This document shows, piece by piece, positions 7,795-17,125 of a stretch of 64,000 bases of DNA; the first letter of the stretch is position 1; every line of letters starts with the position of its first letter. The stretch comes from Marivita sp. XM-24bin2 (lineage in GTDB: Bacteria; Pseudomonadota; Alphaproteobacteria; Rhodobacterales; Rhodobacteraceae). The stretch lies in the NCBI GenBank assembly GCA_003149565.1, contig QCWH01000007.1, positions 1-64,000 of the forward strand. Direction: 5' to 3'. A program made the position numbers and the translations under genes. The notes beneath the pieces were generated by a model. That model was not told the origin of the DNA, searched no databases, and was given only the letters and a program-made list of their open reading frames with translations.

Positions 7795-9210
7795 ATGTCA
7801 GACGCATCCATCGGCACGCCGGAGCAGCTCCGCGATCCGAATTACACACCGCCCATCGCAAAGGCTATCCCCTTGGGTATCCAGCACGTTCTGGCGATGT
7901 TCGTGTCCAACGTCACCCCGGCGATCATCGTCTGTGGCGCGGCTGGCTTTGGCTTTGGGTCTAACAGCCCGGACTTTCCGCAGATGATCTACATGATCCA
8001 GATGTCGATGTTCTTCGCGGGCATCGCCACCTTGTTCCAAGCCATCGGCGTCGGTCCCGTTGGTGCGCGCCTTCCCATCGTTCAAGGCACCAGCTTTGCC
8101 TTTATCCCGATCATGATTCCGCTGGTTGCGGGCAAGGGTGTCGACGCCATCGCCGTGCTAATGGGAGGCGTCCTTGTGGGGGGTCTTTTCCACGCCTTCC
8201 TTGGCCTGTTCATCGGCAAACTGCGCTTTGCGCTGCCGCCTCTGGTCACGGGTCTGGTCGTCACCATGATCGGCCTCGCGTTGGTCAAGGTCGGAATTCA
8301 GTACGCGGCAGGCGGTGTTCCTGCCATCGGAACCGAGGAATACGGCTCGCTCCTGAACTGGACGATGGCTGGCACCGTGATCATCGTCACGCTGGGCCTC
8401 AAGTTTTTTACCCGAGGCATGCTATCGGTCTCGGCGGTTTTGGTCGGTCTGCTAGTTGGCTATGTTGTCGCCCTTGCGCTTGGGCAGGTAAACCTTGGCA
8501 ATGTGGGTCGTGCGGCGCCTTTCGCTCTTCCGAACCCGCTGCATTTCGGGCTTGAGTTTTCAGTTGCCGCGATTGTCGGCTTCTGTGCGATGTCTTTCGT
8601 GTCAGCGGTGGAAACTGTCGGAGACGTCTCGGGTATCACCAAGGGTGGTGCTGGTCGTGAAGCGACGGACAAAGAAATCCAGGGCGCGACCTTTGCGGAC
8701 GGTCTGGGCACCGCAGTCTCTGGTCTTTTTGGAGCGCTGCCCAACACGTCCTTTAGCCAGAACGTTGGCCTGATCGCCATGACCGGCGTGATGAGCCGGG
8801 GTGTCGTCACCATTGGCGCGCTGTTCCTGATCTTATGCGGTCTCGTGCCCAAAGTTGGCGCTGTGATCTCATCGGTGCCGATCGAAGTGCTGGGCGGTGG
8901 TGTGATCGTGATGTTCGGCATGGTTGTGGCTGCGGGTATTTCGATGCTGTCCGACGTCAACTGGAACCGCCGCAACATGGTGATCTTTGCGATTGCGCTG
9001 TCGCTGGGCCTGGGGCTGCAGCTTGAACCCGGGGCGCTTCAGTACTTGCCGCAAACAATCAAAGTGCTGGCAACCTCGGGCATCCTGCCCGCCGCTGTGA
9101 TTGCCATTGTGCTGAACCTCGTCTTGCCTGAGGAGTTGTCGGACGAGTCCACCGAGGAAGTATCTGGCGGTATGGCAGGGCATGGCGCTGGCTCGCTTGC
9201 CAAAGATTGA
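7795..9210 (+). CDS. NCS2-family nucleobase permease (urate/xanthine type)
   Basis: A 471-residue inner-membrane protein with about 14 hydrophobic segments and the NAT/NCS2 signature QNVGLIAMTG in the helix-10 loop, preceded by LPNTSFS; the acidic residue in SAVETVGD also fits. NCS2 members use H+ to import uracil, xanthine or urate, and the operon points to urate or xanthine. I set the start at ATG 7795 (GAGGGAGAAGGAACC upstream) rather than at an earlier in-frame start inside allA. It is the last gene before a strong terminator. Confidence 0.9.
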   Translation: MSDASIGTPEQLRDPNYTPPIAKAIPLGIQHVLAMFVSNVTPAIIVCGAAGFGFGSNSPDFPQMIYMIQMSMFFAGIATLFQAIGVGPVGARLPIVQGTSFAFIPIMIPLVAGKGVDAIAVLMGGVLVGGLFHAFLGLFIGKLRFALPPLVTGLVVTMIGLALVKVGIQYAAGGVPAIGTEEYGSLLNWTMAGTVIIVTLGLKFFTRGMLSVSAVLVGLLVGYVVALALGQVNLGNVGRAAPFALPNPLHFGLEFSVAAIVGFCAMSFVSAVETVGDVSGITKGGAGREATDKEIQGATFADGLGTAVSGLFGALPNTSFSQNVGLIAMTGVMSRGVVTIGALFLILCGLVPKVGAVISSVPIEVLGGGVIVMFGMVVAAGISMLSDVNWNRRNMVIFAIALSLGLGLQLEPGALQYLPQTIKVLATSGILPAAVIAIVLNLVLPEELSDESTEEVSGGMAGHGAGSLAKD

Positions 9211-9228
9211 GGATCAACCTTTTGCAAT

Positions 9229-9264
9229 GAAAACAGCCCCCGATGTGTGTCGGGGGCTGTTTTC
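9229..9264 (+). terminator. Rho-independent terminator after the NCS2 permease
   Basis: A perfect 15-base stem (GAAAACAGCCCCCGA / TCGGGGGCTGTTTTC) with a 6-base loop, followed by a T-rich tail, 18 bases after the permease stop. Confidence 0.92.
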
Positions 9265-9323
9265 GTTTTCAGGCCTGGGCTTTTCGAAAAGTCTCAGGGA
9301 AATCTTAGTAGGATTGCGCTGCT

Positions 9324-10469
9324 CTAGAGGACGGATTCGAAGAGTGCGCGGGTATTGGCCTCGGTCATCTCGATCGGGTTGCCGCCGGTGGACGGGTCTT
9401 TCAGGGCATCACGAACAAGCACGTCAAGGTCGACGTCCTTCACTCCCAGATCGGTGAGCGTTTTCGGAATCGCGAAACCTGCGTTGAATTGATCGACAAA
9501 GGCGCAAAAGCCGTCGAAACCGCCGTCGATGCCCAGATAGCCCGCCGCGCGGTCAAAGCGGTCGCGGATGGCTTCGGCGTTGAACTTGAGCACGGTGGGC
9601 ATGAAGACGGCGTTGGTGGTGCCGTGGTGCGTGTGATGATGCGCGCCGATGGGATGGCTCAGGGCATGGATTGCTCCGAGGCCCTTCTGGAAGGCGGTTG
9701 CGCCCATTGCCGCGGCGCTCATCATGTTGGCGCGGGCTTCGATATCTGTCCCGTCGGCATAGGCGCGGGGCAGGTTGTCGATGACAAGGCGCATGCCCTC
9801 GAGCGCAATGCCCTGGCTCATCGGGTGGTAATGCGGGCTGGAATAGGCCTCGACGCAATGGGCGAAGGCATCAAGCCCGGTTCCTGCGGTGACGAACTTG
9901 GGCATGCCCACGGTCAGCTCCGGATCACAGATCACCACGGCGGGAAGCATCTTGGGGTGGAAGATGATCTTTTTCTCGTGGGACTCTGAGTTCGTGATGA
10001 CGCTGGCGCGGCCCACCTCGGACCCAGTGCCGGCCGTTGTGGGCACGGCGACGATGGGGTGAATGCCTGCGGGGTCTGCGCGGGTCCACCAGTCACCGAT
10101 GTCTTCGAAATCCCACAGCGGGCGGGACTGACCGGCCATGAAGGCGAGCGTCTTGGCAAGGTCGAGGCCGGAGCCGCCGCCAAAGGCGATGACGCCGTCA
10201 AAGCCGCCTTCGCGGTAGACCTTGAGACCTTCCTCGACGTTCTTTTCGTTCGGGTTGGGATCGACTTCCGAGAACATCGCGCGGCCCAGACCTGCCTGTT
10301 CGACAAGGTTCAGGGTCTTGGTGGTGATCTCCATATCCGCAAGACCCCGGTCGGTGACGAGGAGCGGCTTGGAGATGCCTGCGGCGAGGCACGCCTCGGC
10401 GATTTCCGAGATGCGGCCTGCGCCGAAACGGATGGCGGTGGGGTAGGACCAGTTTCCAGTCAGAGACAT
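9324..10469 (-). CDS. Iron-containing alcohol dehydrogenase
   Basis: A 381-residue group III (Fe-dependent) ADH. Visible motifs: FGAGRISEI near the start, GGGSGLDLAK for NAD binding, TTAGTGSEVGR, GTGLDAFAHCVEAY (metal Asp and His) and SHPIGAHHHTHHG with the second metal histidines. The His-rich GAHHHTHHG is more histidine-dense than the usual HP(L)GA..(D)..HG version. It is the last gene of the TRAP/ligase operon, starting 5 bases after the aldehyde dehydrogenase stop. In this setting it would oxidise an alcohol group on the gamma-glutamylated intermediate (inference), handing an aldehyde to the adjacent dehydrogenase. Confidence 0.88.
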   Translation of the reverse strand: MSLTGNWSYPTAIRFGAGRISEIAEACLAAGISKPLLVTDRGLADMEITTKTLNLVEQAGLGRAMFSEVDPNPNEKNVEEGLKVYREGGFDGVIAFGGGSGLDLAKTLAFMAGQSRPLWDFEDIGDWWTRADPAGIHPIVAVPTTAGTGSEVGRASVITNSESHEKKIIFHPKMLPAVVICDPELTVGMPKFVTAGTGLDAFAHCVEAYSSPHYHPMSQGIALEGMRLVIDNLPRAYADGTDIEARANMMSAAAMGATAFQKGLGAIHALSHPIGAHHHTHHGTTNAVFMPTVLKFNAEAIRDRFDRAAGYLGIDGGFDGFCAFVDQFNAGFAIPKTLTDLGVKDVDLDVLVRDALKDPSTGGNPIEMTEANTRALFESVL

Positions 10470-10473
10470 GGGT

Positions 10474-11850
10474 TCAAGCTTTCTTGAGGTGGTAGGATTT
10501 GGGACGTGTCAGGGCCTGATACGCCAGTTTCGACAGACCTTGCCCGCGGCCGGTGTCCTTGCAACCGGTCCAGCAGAGCGCCGGGTCGAGGTAGTCGCAA
10601 CGGTTCATGAAGACCGTGCCGGTTTCGATCCGGTCTGCGATGGCTTCCACCGCCTCGGCGTCCTTGGAGAAGATCGCTGCGGTCAGGCCGAACTGGCTGT
10701 CGTTCATCAGCGCGATGGCTTCCTCGTCGTCCTTGACTGGCATGATGCCGACGACAGGGCCGAAGCTTTCGTCGCGCATGACGCGCATCTTGTGGCTGAC
10801 GCCTGTGAGGACCTGCGGCGTCAGATACGCGCCGCCATCATCGGCGGGCATCGTTTCGATATGCGCTGTCGCACCATCGGCCAGCGCCTCTTCGATCTGG
10901 GCGCGGACCTCCTTGGCGAACCGCACATTGGCCATCGGACCCATCGTGGTGTCGGGGTCAAGCGGGTTACCGAGCTTTTGCGCCTTGACCCAGTCAACGG
11001 CTTTTTCGACGAATTGATCGTAGAGGCTTTCGTGCACGTAGATGCGTTCGATCCCACAGCAGCACTGGCCCGCGTTGAACATCGCGCCGTCCATCAGGCC
11101 ATCGACCGCCGCATCGACATCCGCATCGGCGCGGACATAGCCCGGATCCTTGCCGCCGAGCTCGGTCGAGACCGGAATAAACGTGCCTGCCGCTGCGCGT
11201 TCGATGGCCTGGCCTCCGCCGACCGAGCCGGTGAAGTTGACGAAATCCACAGCGCGTTCGGACAGCAGCGCGGAGGTGGTGTCGTGGTCCAATACGACGT
11301 TCTGGAAAACGTCCTCGGGCACGCCCGCTGCATGGAAGGCTTCGGCCAGGTGATCGCCGACGGCGAGGGTCTGGCCGGCGTGTTTCAGGATCACGCAGTT
11401 GCCCGCGATCAAGGCCGGGGCCACGGTGTTGATCGCGGTCATGTAGGGATAGTTCCACGGCGCGATGACCAGAACGGTGCCCCAGGGGGTGCGCTTGATC
11501 ACCCGGCGTGCCGTGTCACTGTCCTCGATTTCCATCGGGGCGAGCGACTCTTCGGCAACATCCGCCATATAGGTCAGGCGTTCGTTGAAGCCGCCATACT
11601 CACCGCCATAGCGGATCGGGCGGCCCATCTGATGGGCAAGCTCTTCGGCCATGCGGTCGGTTTGTTGGCCAATGATTTCGCCCGCTTTGCGGACAAGCGA
11701 TATGCGCTCCGAGAGCGGGCGCGCGGCCCAGTCTGCTTGCGCGGCCTTGGCGCGTTTGGCGGCGTCGAAGGCGGCGTCGCGGGTCAGCACCTCACGCGTG
11801 AGGTACACCGATCCGTCAATCGGTGAGATCAGGTCTACGGTCTTGGTCAT
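10474..11850 (-). CDS. NAD(P)-dependent aldehyde dehydrogenase
   Basis: A 458-residue ALDH-superfamily enzyme. It shows PWNYP in the cofactor domain, the FTGSVGGG turn, catalytic Glu in STELGGKDP and catalytic Cys in NAGQCCCG (three adjacent cysteines), then SFGPVVGIM. It sits between the GS-like ligase gene (4-base spacing) and the iron alcohol dehydrogenase gene, so the pair probably performs alcohol-aldehyde-acid oxidation on one substrate. It belongs to the short succinate-semialdehyde/lactaldehyde-like group; the exact substrate is unknown. Confidence 0.88.
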   Translation of the reverse strand: MTKTVDLISPIDGSVYLTREVLTRDAAFDAAKRAKAAQADWAARPLSERISLVRKAGEIIGQQTDRMAEELAHQMGRPIRYGGEYGGFNERLTYMADVAEESLAPMEIEDSDTARRVIKRTPWGTVLVIAPWNYPYMTAINTVAPALIAGNCVILKHAGQTLAVGDHLAEAFHAAGVPEDVFQNVVLDHDTTSALLSERAVDFVNFTGSVGGGQAIERAAAGTFIPVSTELGGKDPGYVRADADVDAAVDGLMDGAMFNAGQCCCGIERIYVHESLYDQFVEKAVDWVKAQKLGNPLDPDTTMGPMANVRFAKEVRAQIEEALADGATAHIETMPADDGGAYLTPQVLTGVSHKMRVMRDESFGPVVGIMPVKDDEEAIALMNDSQFGLTAAIFSKDAEAVEAIADRIETGTVFMNRCDYLDPALCWTGCKDTGRGQGLSKLAYQALTRPKSYHLKKA

Positions 11851-11853
11851 GGT

Positions 11854-13215
11854 CTAGGCTCTTTCAAATCCGCGCTGAAGTTCCCAGTCGGTGACAACAG
11901 CGTCAAAGGTTTCCTGCTCCACCTCGGCGGCGCGGGTGTAGTGGTCGATCACATCGTTCCCCATCGCGTTTCGAAGCATGTCTGAGCTGCGCAGCTTCTC
12001 AGTTGCGGCGCGCAAGGTGTGAGGTATTTCCGGAATGTCGGTCATCCCATAGACATCGCCGGACACTGGCTCTTCCAATGGCAGCTTTTCCTCCATCCCG
12101 GCGATCCCGGCAGCAAGTTGTGCGGCACAGGCGAGATAGGGATTGATGTCGCTTCCGGGGATGCGGCATTCAATGCGCACCCCTTTTGTGCCGTCTCCTA
12201 CGAGGCGGTAGCCTGCGGTGCGGTTGTCCACCGACCATGCGATCTTGGTGGGGGCGAAGGTGCCGGGCAGGAAGCGTTTGTAGCTGTTGATGTAGGGCGC
12301 GAGAAAGACCGTCATGTCGGGGGCGTATTTGATGAGGCCCGCAACGTAGGACTTCATTGTATCGGACATGGTCAGCTTGGCGTCTGCGTCATGGAACACG
12401 TTGGTGTCGCCTTTGAACAGGGACTGGTGCACGTGGGCCGCGCTGCCCACCTTGTCGGCGCGCCACTTGGGCAGGAAGCTGGCTGCGTGGCCCTGCATCT
12501 GGGCGATTTCCTTGACCGCGTGTTTTGCAATCGTGTGGTTGTCGGCACAGGCGAGCGCATCGGCGTAACGGATGTTCAGCTCTTCCTGGCCGGTTTCGGC
12601 CTCACCTTTGGAGTTTTCGACCGGCACCCCAGCCGCCACCAGATGGTTGCGGATCGGACGCAGGACATGTTCTTCGCGGGTGGTCTGGAGGATGTTGTAA
12701 TCCTCGTTATAGCCGCTGATCGGGGTCAGGTTGCGATAACCAGATTTGCGGATCTCATCGTAGCTGTGTTCAAAGAGGAAGAACTCCAACTCGGTCGCCA
12801 TCATCGGTGTGAGCCCCATCGCGTCAAGGCGCGCGAATTGTTTCTTGAGCATCTGGCGAGGGGAATGGGGCACCGGTTCGTGCGTATGGTGGTCAATTAG
12901 ATCACAAAGCACCATCGCGGTACCTTCGAGCCATGGCATCGGGCGCAACGTGGCCATGTCCGGCTTCATCACGTAATCACCGTAGCCTGCTTCCCAGCTG
13001 GTGGACTTGTAGCCGTCCGGCGTGGCCATTTCGAGATCGGTGGCCAACAGGTAGTTGCAGCAATGGGTCTCTTTCCATGCGGACTCAATGAAGTTCGAGA
13101 CGTGGAAACGTTTACCCATCAGGCGGCCCTGCATGTCGACCATGCAGACGAGAACAGTGTCGATTACGCCGGTTGCGGCGGCGTTGCTCAGAGCATCCAG
13201 GGTCATGTGGGCCAT
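11854..13215 (-). CDS. Glutamine-synthetase-like gamma-glutamylamine ligase (PuuA/GlnT type)
   Basis: A 453-residue glutamine synthetase homologue of the PuuA / gamma-glutamylmethylamide-synthetase branch. N-terminal beta-grasp region with DMQGRLMGKR; catalytic domain with the metal Glu in MATELEFFLF, GQEELN, a GSAAHVHQSL-type His strand, SYKRFLPGTFAPT and RIPGSDINPYLACAAQ. PuuA-like enzymes use ATP to couple glutamate to an amine. Absence of ammonia-assimilation partners and the tie to ALDH, ADH and a TRAP transporter argue for a catabolic role. Start ATG 13215 has AAAGGACG upstream. Confidence 0.87.
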   Translation of the reverse strand: MAHMTLDALSNAAATGVIDTVLVCMVDMQGRLMGKRFHVSNFIESAWKETHCCNYLLATDLEMATPDGYKSTSWEAGYGDYVMKPDMATLRPMPWLEGTAMVLCDLIDHHTHEPVPHSPRQMLKKQFARLDAMGLTPMMATELEFFLFEHSYDEIRKSGYRNLTPISGYNEDYNILQTTREEHVLRPIRNHLVAAGVPVENSKGEAETGQEELNIRYADALACADNHTIAKHAVKEIAQMQGHAASFLPKWRADKVGSAAHVHQSLFKGDTNVFHDADAKLTMSDTMKSYVAGLIKYAPDMTVFLAPYINSYKRFLPGTFAPTKIAWSVDNRTAGYRLVGDGTKGVRIECRIPGSDINPYLACAAQLAAGIAGMEEKLPLEEPVSGDVYGMTDIPEIPHTLRAATEKLRSSDMLRNAMGNDVIDHYTRAAEVEQETFDAVVTDWELQRGFERA

Positions 13216-13239
13216 GGTTTCGTCCTTTCAATCACGGTC

Positions 13240-13267
13240 AAAGCGACCCCCCTCAGGGGATCGCTTT
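13240..13267 (-). terminator. Intra-operon stem-loop between the TRAP binding protein and the ligase gene
   Basis: Arms AAAGCGA and TCGCTTT enclose a second CCCC/GGGG stem. It lies in the 71-base gap after the dctP-like gene. It lacks a T run on the minus strand, so it more likely stabilises or attenuates than fully terminates, giving the binding protein higher expression. Confidence 0.55.
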
Positions 13268-13286
13268 TTGATGGGGTAAGCTTCGA

Positions 13287-14324
13287 TTATTCGAAATTGT
13301 ACGGTGCGCCAGCCTGGTTGATGACGCTGTTGTACTCACGGAAGATGCTGATGATCTTCTGCTGGATCTCGCCTTCCTCGGCAACCTCGTTCCAGAACTC
13401 CTTGGCGGCGTTCTCGACTTCGGCCCATTCGCTTGGCGGAACCTGGCGCAGTTGCAGCTTTTCGCCATTGGCGCGCAGGGCCGCTTCGCCGCCCCAGTAC
13501 CACTGGTTGCGGTAGGTGTGGCCTGCTTCGGTGGCCGCCATAACAACGGATTTGAGATGGTCCGGCAAATCAGCCCAGCGTTGCTGGTTGACGAACCACG
13601 AACCGATCCATGCACCCGAAATGTTATTGGTAAGGAAGTAGTCGGTCACATCTGCCCAGCCGACGGTGTAGTCTTCGGTGATGCCGGACCACGCCATGCC
13701 GTCAAGCTCGCCAGTCTGCACGGCGACCTCGGCGTCCTCGTAGGGGATCGAGACCGGAACGACGCCGAACTTAGACAGGAAGCGACCGGCGGTCGGGAAG
13801 GTGTAGAGGCGCAGGCCGTCGAGGTCAGCGACCGAGGTGATTTCCTTAGTGGTGTTGAAGTTGCACGGATCCTGACCCGCGGCCGAGATCCACTGAACCC
13901 CCACCTTGGCGTATTCCTCTTCCCAAATCTCCTTGAGGCCGTACTGGTTGAACAGCACTGGCACGTCGAGGATGTGTTTGGTTGCAAAGGGGAAGTAGCC
14001 GCCGAACTGGCGCAGCGGGGTCGGGGACGCCATGGAGTCGTCATCCGAGTGAACACCGTCGATGGTGCCGCGCTGGAGCGCCTGGAACAGCTCGCCCGTT
14101 GGGACGATCTGGTCGGCGTAGAACAGTTCGACCGTGAGTTCACCGTTGGAGTTGTTGTTGATGTAGTCGATGACCGGTTTAGTCACGTGCTCGCCCAGTG
14201 CGGCGCCCGCATAGGTCTGAAAGCGCCAGGTGATGCCGGATTGGGCTTTGACGACAGCGGGGGCGGCAAGGCTTGCCGCTGCACCGATGCCGGCGGTTTT
14301 CAGGAACTTACGTCTGCTAGTCAT
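13287..14324 (-). CDS. TRAP transporter substrate-binding protein (DctP type)
   Basis: A 345-residue periplasmic protein with a twin-arginine-like leader (MTSRRKFLKTAGIG...APAVVKAQ). The DctP fold shows LFYADQIVPTGELFQALQRGTIDG, the hinge/Arg segment GLRLYTFPTAGRFLSKFG and the ELDGMAWSGITEDY motif that lines the ligand pocket. ATG 14324 (GAGAGGAAATGACATG) starts the signal peptide directly; the upstream extension has no leader-like sequence. The partner membrane genes follow the usual order dctQ-dctM-dctP on this strand. Ligand unknown; TRAP ligands are nearly always carboxylates. Confidence 0.9.
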   Translation of the reverse strand: MTSRRKFLKTAGIGAAASLAAPAVVKAQSGITWRFQTYAGAALGEHVTKPVIDYINNNSNGELTVELFYADQIVPTGELFQALQRGTIDGVHSDDDSMASPTPLRQFGGYFPFATKHILDVPVLFNQYGLKEIWEEEYAKVGVQWISAAGQDPCNFNTTKEITSVADLDGLRLYTFPTAGRFLSKFGVVPVSIPYEDAEVAVQTGELDGMAWSGITEDYTVGWADVTDYFLTNNISGAWIGSWFVNQQRWADLPDHLKSVVMAATEAGHTYRNQWYWGGEAALRANGEKLQLRQVPPSEWAEVENAAKEFWNEVAEEGEIQQKIISIFREYNSVINQAGAPYNFE

Positions 14325-14379
14325 GTCATTTCCTCTCGGTTGGGGTTGGGTCGCTCCGTTACCGGAGTCTTTATTGTGG

Positions 14380-15705
14380 TTATTTTCCATAAACGTATTC
14401 GGGCAGCCAAAGGGCGATCTGCGGGAAGATCATGATAATGGCGAGGGCGGCGACCATCACCAGAACGAAGGGGATGATCGACACATAGATGTCGCGCAGC
14501 CCTATCTCGGGCGGGGCCATCGCGCGCATCAGGAACAGATTGTAGCCGAAGGGCGGTGTCATATAAGCGATCTGGGTCGTGATCGTGTAAAGGATACCAT
14601 ACCAGATCAGGTCGAAGCCCAGCGCTCCGACCAGCGGCACATAAAGGGGTGCGACGATCACCAGCATCGCGGTGTCGTCAAGGAATGTGCCCATGACGAT
14701 AAAGCTGAGCTGCATCAGAATCAGGATCATCCACGGGTTCAGACCAAGCTGTTCAGTGAACAGACTCTCGATCGCCTTGACCGCGCCCAAACCGTCGAAC
14801 ACGGCGCCGAAGGCCAGCGCGGCGAGGATGATCCACATAAACATACACGAGATGCCGAGTGTCTGACGGACTGAGTTCTCGAACACTTCGCGGGTCATAC
14901 GGCCCTTGAGCACTGCTGCGCCGAAGGCAGCCAGCGCGCCGATGGCGGAGCTTTCGACCAATGACGTCCACCCGTTGACGAACGGGACCATCATGATGAA
15001 GAAAATCGCCAATGGCAGCAGGCCAGCGCGCAGGAGGCGCAGCTTTTCGGCGCGAGGAATGTCGCGTTCGGCGGCGGGCAGGACCGGGCCAAGTGACGGA
15101 TTCATTTTGCAGCGGATCACGATGTAGAAGATAAACATCGTTGCCATCATCAGGCCCGGGATCACACCTGCGAGCCAGAGTTGCCCCACAGGTTGGCGCG
15201 CGATCATCGCGTAGAGCACAAGCACTACCGAGGGTGGCACAAGAATACCGAGGGAAGATCCGGCTTGTATGACGCCTGTCACCATCCTTTTATCATAGCC
15301 GCGCCTCAAGAGTTCGGGCAGAGCAATGGTGGCGCCAATGGCCATGCCGGCGACGCTGAGGCCGTTCATGGCCGAGATCAGGACCATCAAGCCAATTGTG
15401 CCCACCGCGAGGCCACCAGACAGCCCACCCATCCAGACGTGGAACATCTTGTAGAGGTCATCTGCGATGCGGCTTTCGGAGAGCACGTAGCCCATGAAGA
15501 TGAACATCGGCAGCGTCAGCAGCGGGTACCATTTCATAAGTTTCATCGCGGCCGAGAAGCCGAGGTCATATCCGCCCCGGTCCCCCCAGAGGAAGAAGGC
15601 CGCGACAACGGCCACAAAGCCGATGGCTCCGAACACGCGCTGGCCCGTCAGGAGCATCAGCATCATGGTTGAAAACATGAGTGCCGCAATGAGTTCGTAC
15701 GGCAT
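14380..15705 (-). CDS. TRAP transporter large permease (DctM)
   Basis: A 441-residue inner-membrane protein with about 12 hydrophobic helices; GLSVAGMAIGATIALPELLRRGYD, LGILVPPSVVLVLYAMI and AYMTPPFGYNLFLM are characteristic of DctM. It forms the Na+-driven transport channel with the small subunit. Start ATG 15705 overlaps the dctQ stop (ATGA), which fixes the start; an upstream in-frame extension lies inside dctQ. Confidence 0.93.
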   Translation of the reverse strand: MPYELIAALMFSTMMLMLLTGQRVFGAIGFVAVVAAFFLWGDRGGYDLGFSAAMKLMKWYPLLTLPMFIFMGYVLSESRIADDLYKMFHVWMGGLSGGLAVGTIGLMVLISAMNGLSVAGMAIGATIALPELLRRGYDKRMVTGVIQAGSSLGILVPPSVVLVLYAMIARQPVGQLWLAGVIPGLMMATMFIFYIVIRCKMNPSLGPVLPAAERDIPRAEKLRLLRAGLLPLAIFFIMMVPFVNGWTSLVESSAIGALAAFGAAVLKGRMTREVFENSVRQTLGISCMFMWIILAALAFGAVFDGLGAVKAIESLFTEQLGLNPWMILILMQLSFIVMGTFLDDTAMLVIVAPLYVPLVGALGFDLIWYGILYTITTQIAYMTPPFGYNLFLMRAMAPPEIGLRDIYVSIIPFVLVMVAALAIIMIFPQIALWLPEYVYGK

Positions 15706-16286
15706 CAGACCTTGGCTCCCATGTCGTGTCCCTTGAGGCGCAGGATGTCTTTGGCCAGTTCGCAGAGCACTTGCAGCAGCATCAGGAAGATGCCGATCAC
15801 CATGATGACTTTGATCGGCCAGAGATATGGCCGCCACGAAGTGGGGCTGCGTTCGAGGAAGCCAAGCTCTGCGTTGCCAGTGGCGAGGCCTGCAAAGAAG
15901 CTGATTGGCTCGGACCCGAAATAGCCCAGCGAGTATGCGGTTGAAGCAATGCCGCCGTATAGCAGGAAGCCCAAGTAGACGAGCAGGAACACCACTGTCA
16001 CCGCGTCGATGGCGGCTTTGCGGCGGTCGCTCATCTCGCCATAGATCAGGTCCATCCGTACGTTCGATCCCATCTGGATCGAATAGGGCCCGCCAAGGAT
16101 GTAGTAGGCGACCATCGCGAACTGGGCCATTTCCAGCGTCCAGAGTGAAGGAACGAGGAACACCTTGCTGATGGACGACCAGATCAGGATGCCCATCATC
16201 ACGAAGATGCCGTACATCACGATCCGTCCAATCATGCGGTTGAATGGGTCGATCACCCCGACATAGGCCTGAAGGATGCCGGTCAT
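15705..16286 (-). CDS. TRAP transporter small permease (DctQ)
   Basis: A 193-residue protein with four hydrophobic segments and the DctQ pattern (FNRMIGRIVMYGIFVMMGILIW, WTLEMAQFAMVAYYILGGPYSI, MRMDLIYG-type motif). Partner of the adjacent DctM. Overlaps the upstream amidohydrolase gene by four bases and dctM by an ATGA junction, so all belong to one transcript. Confidence 0.9.
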   Translation of the reverse strand: MTGILQAYVGVIDPFNRMIGRIVMYGIFVMMGILIWSSISKVFLVPSLWTLEMAQFAMVAYYILGGPYSIQMGSNVRMDLIYGEMSDRRKAAIDAVTVVFLLVYLGFLLYGGIASTAYSLGYFGSEPISFFAGLATGNAELGFLERSPTSWRPYLWPIKVIMVIGIFLMLLQVLCELAKDILRLKGHDMGAKV

Positions 16287-17080
16287 AGAGCCTCCTGCGT
16301 TGCGAGGGCTTTGGTCAGCATGGTGCTCAGGATGTCGGTGAACCGGGCAACACCGCTTGCGTCAGAGATCAGGTCGTTGCGGACTTCGATCATTACGTTC
16401 TGGAGGCCGCGCGGGATGGCGTGTTCACGCAGCGTGTGGGTGACGCCATCGGTCACGGAATAGGGTGCGTTCAGTTGTGCATCCAGACCGTCTGGCCGGT
16501 TCGCCAGCATCGCGCGGGCGAGACGGTCATCTGCGTCGTGCAGCAGACCCAGTTCAACAGAGCGCGGTTGACCGAACCATATGGGTGTGAACGAGTGGAT
16601 GGTGACGAGGACCGGCGGCGTTGTGAACCCGTCGAGCGTGGATGACAGCAGCGTGCGGAAGGGATCATATACCTCGGCCACGCGGGCGGCGCGGGCGGCG
16701 GCGTCGAGGCCCACATTGCCGGGCACGTCCACGATTTCCGACCTTTCGGGGAATGCGCCGGGTGCGCTGGGCGGCCGGTTGCAGTCATAAACCAGCCGCG
16801 ACACGCGGGAGGCGACGAGCGGTGCATCGAGCCTCTCGGACAGCGCAACAGCAAGGTCCCGCCCGCCGATATCCCACGCGGCATGGCTTTGCCGGTGTTC
16901 CGGGCTGACGCCGAGATCCATGAGCGGCGCTGGGATAAAGGCGCTTGCATGCTCGCAGACAAGGCAAATCGCTGCATTGCCCTGAGGATTGATCACCTCG
17001 GCGGCAGGCCCATCGTTTGGCCCCAGAATCTTATGATCTACGGTTGTCGTCACGCCGCCATTAGGGTTCTGGCGTTGCAC
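16283..17080 (-). CDS. N-formylglutamate amidohydrolase family protein
   Basis: A 265-residue member of the HutG/N-formylglutamate amidohydrolase family: VCEHASAFIPA (metal-binding Glu/His), AAWDIGGRDLA, SRLVYDCNRPP, TIHSFTPIW and NVMIEVRNDLI. HutG-like zinc enzymes remove acyl groups linked to glutamate. As first gene of the TRAP/ligase operon it may release glutamate from the gamma-glutamyl product (inference). The start is uncertain: GTG at 17080, or GTG at 17053, nearer to where homology begins. No histidine-utilisation gene is nearby, so a role in histidine breakdown is unlikely. Confidence 0.83.
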   Translation of the reverse strand: MQRQNPNGGVTTTVDHKILGPNDGPAAEVINPQGNAAICLVCEHASAFIPAPLMDLGVSPEHRQSHAAWDIGGRDLAVALSERLDAPLVASRVSRLVYDCNRPPSAPGAFPERSEIVDVPGNVGLDAAARAARVAEVYDPFRTLLSSTLDGFTTPPVLVTIHSFTPIWFGQPRSVELGLLHDADDRLARAMLANRPDGLDAQLNAPYSVTDGVTHTLREHAIPRGLQNVMIEVRNDLISDASGVARFTDILSTMLTKALATQEAL

Positions 17081-17125
17081 CCTGTCAAGACAATTTCGTT
17101 GATTATTGTACCAAGATCGGTAGCA

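Noticed and set aside
10468-11826. Plus-strand open frame of about 450 codons opposite the aldehyde dehydrogenase
   Set aside because: Antisense shadow of a well-supported ALDH gene, no ribosome site, no family pattern.
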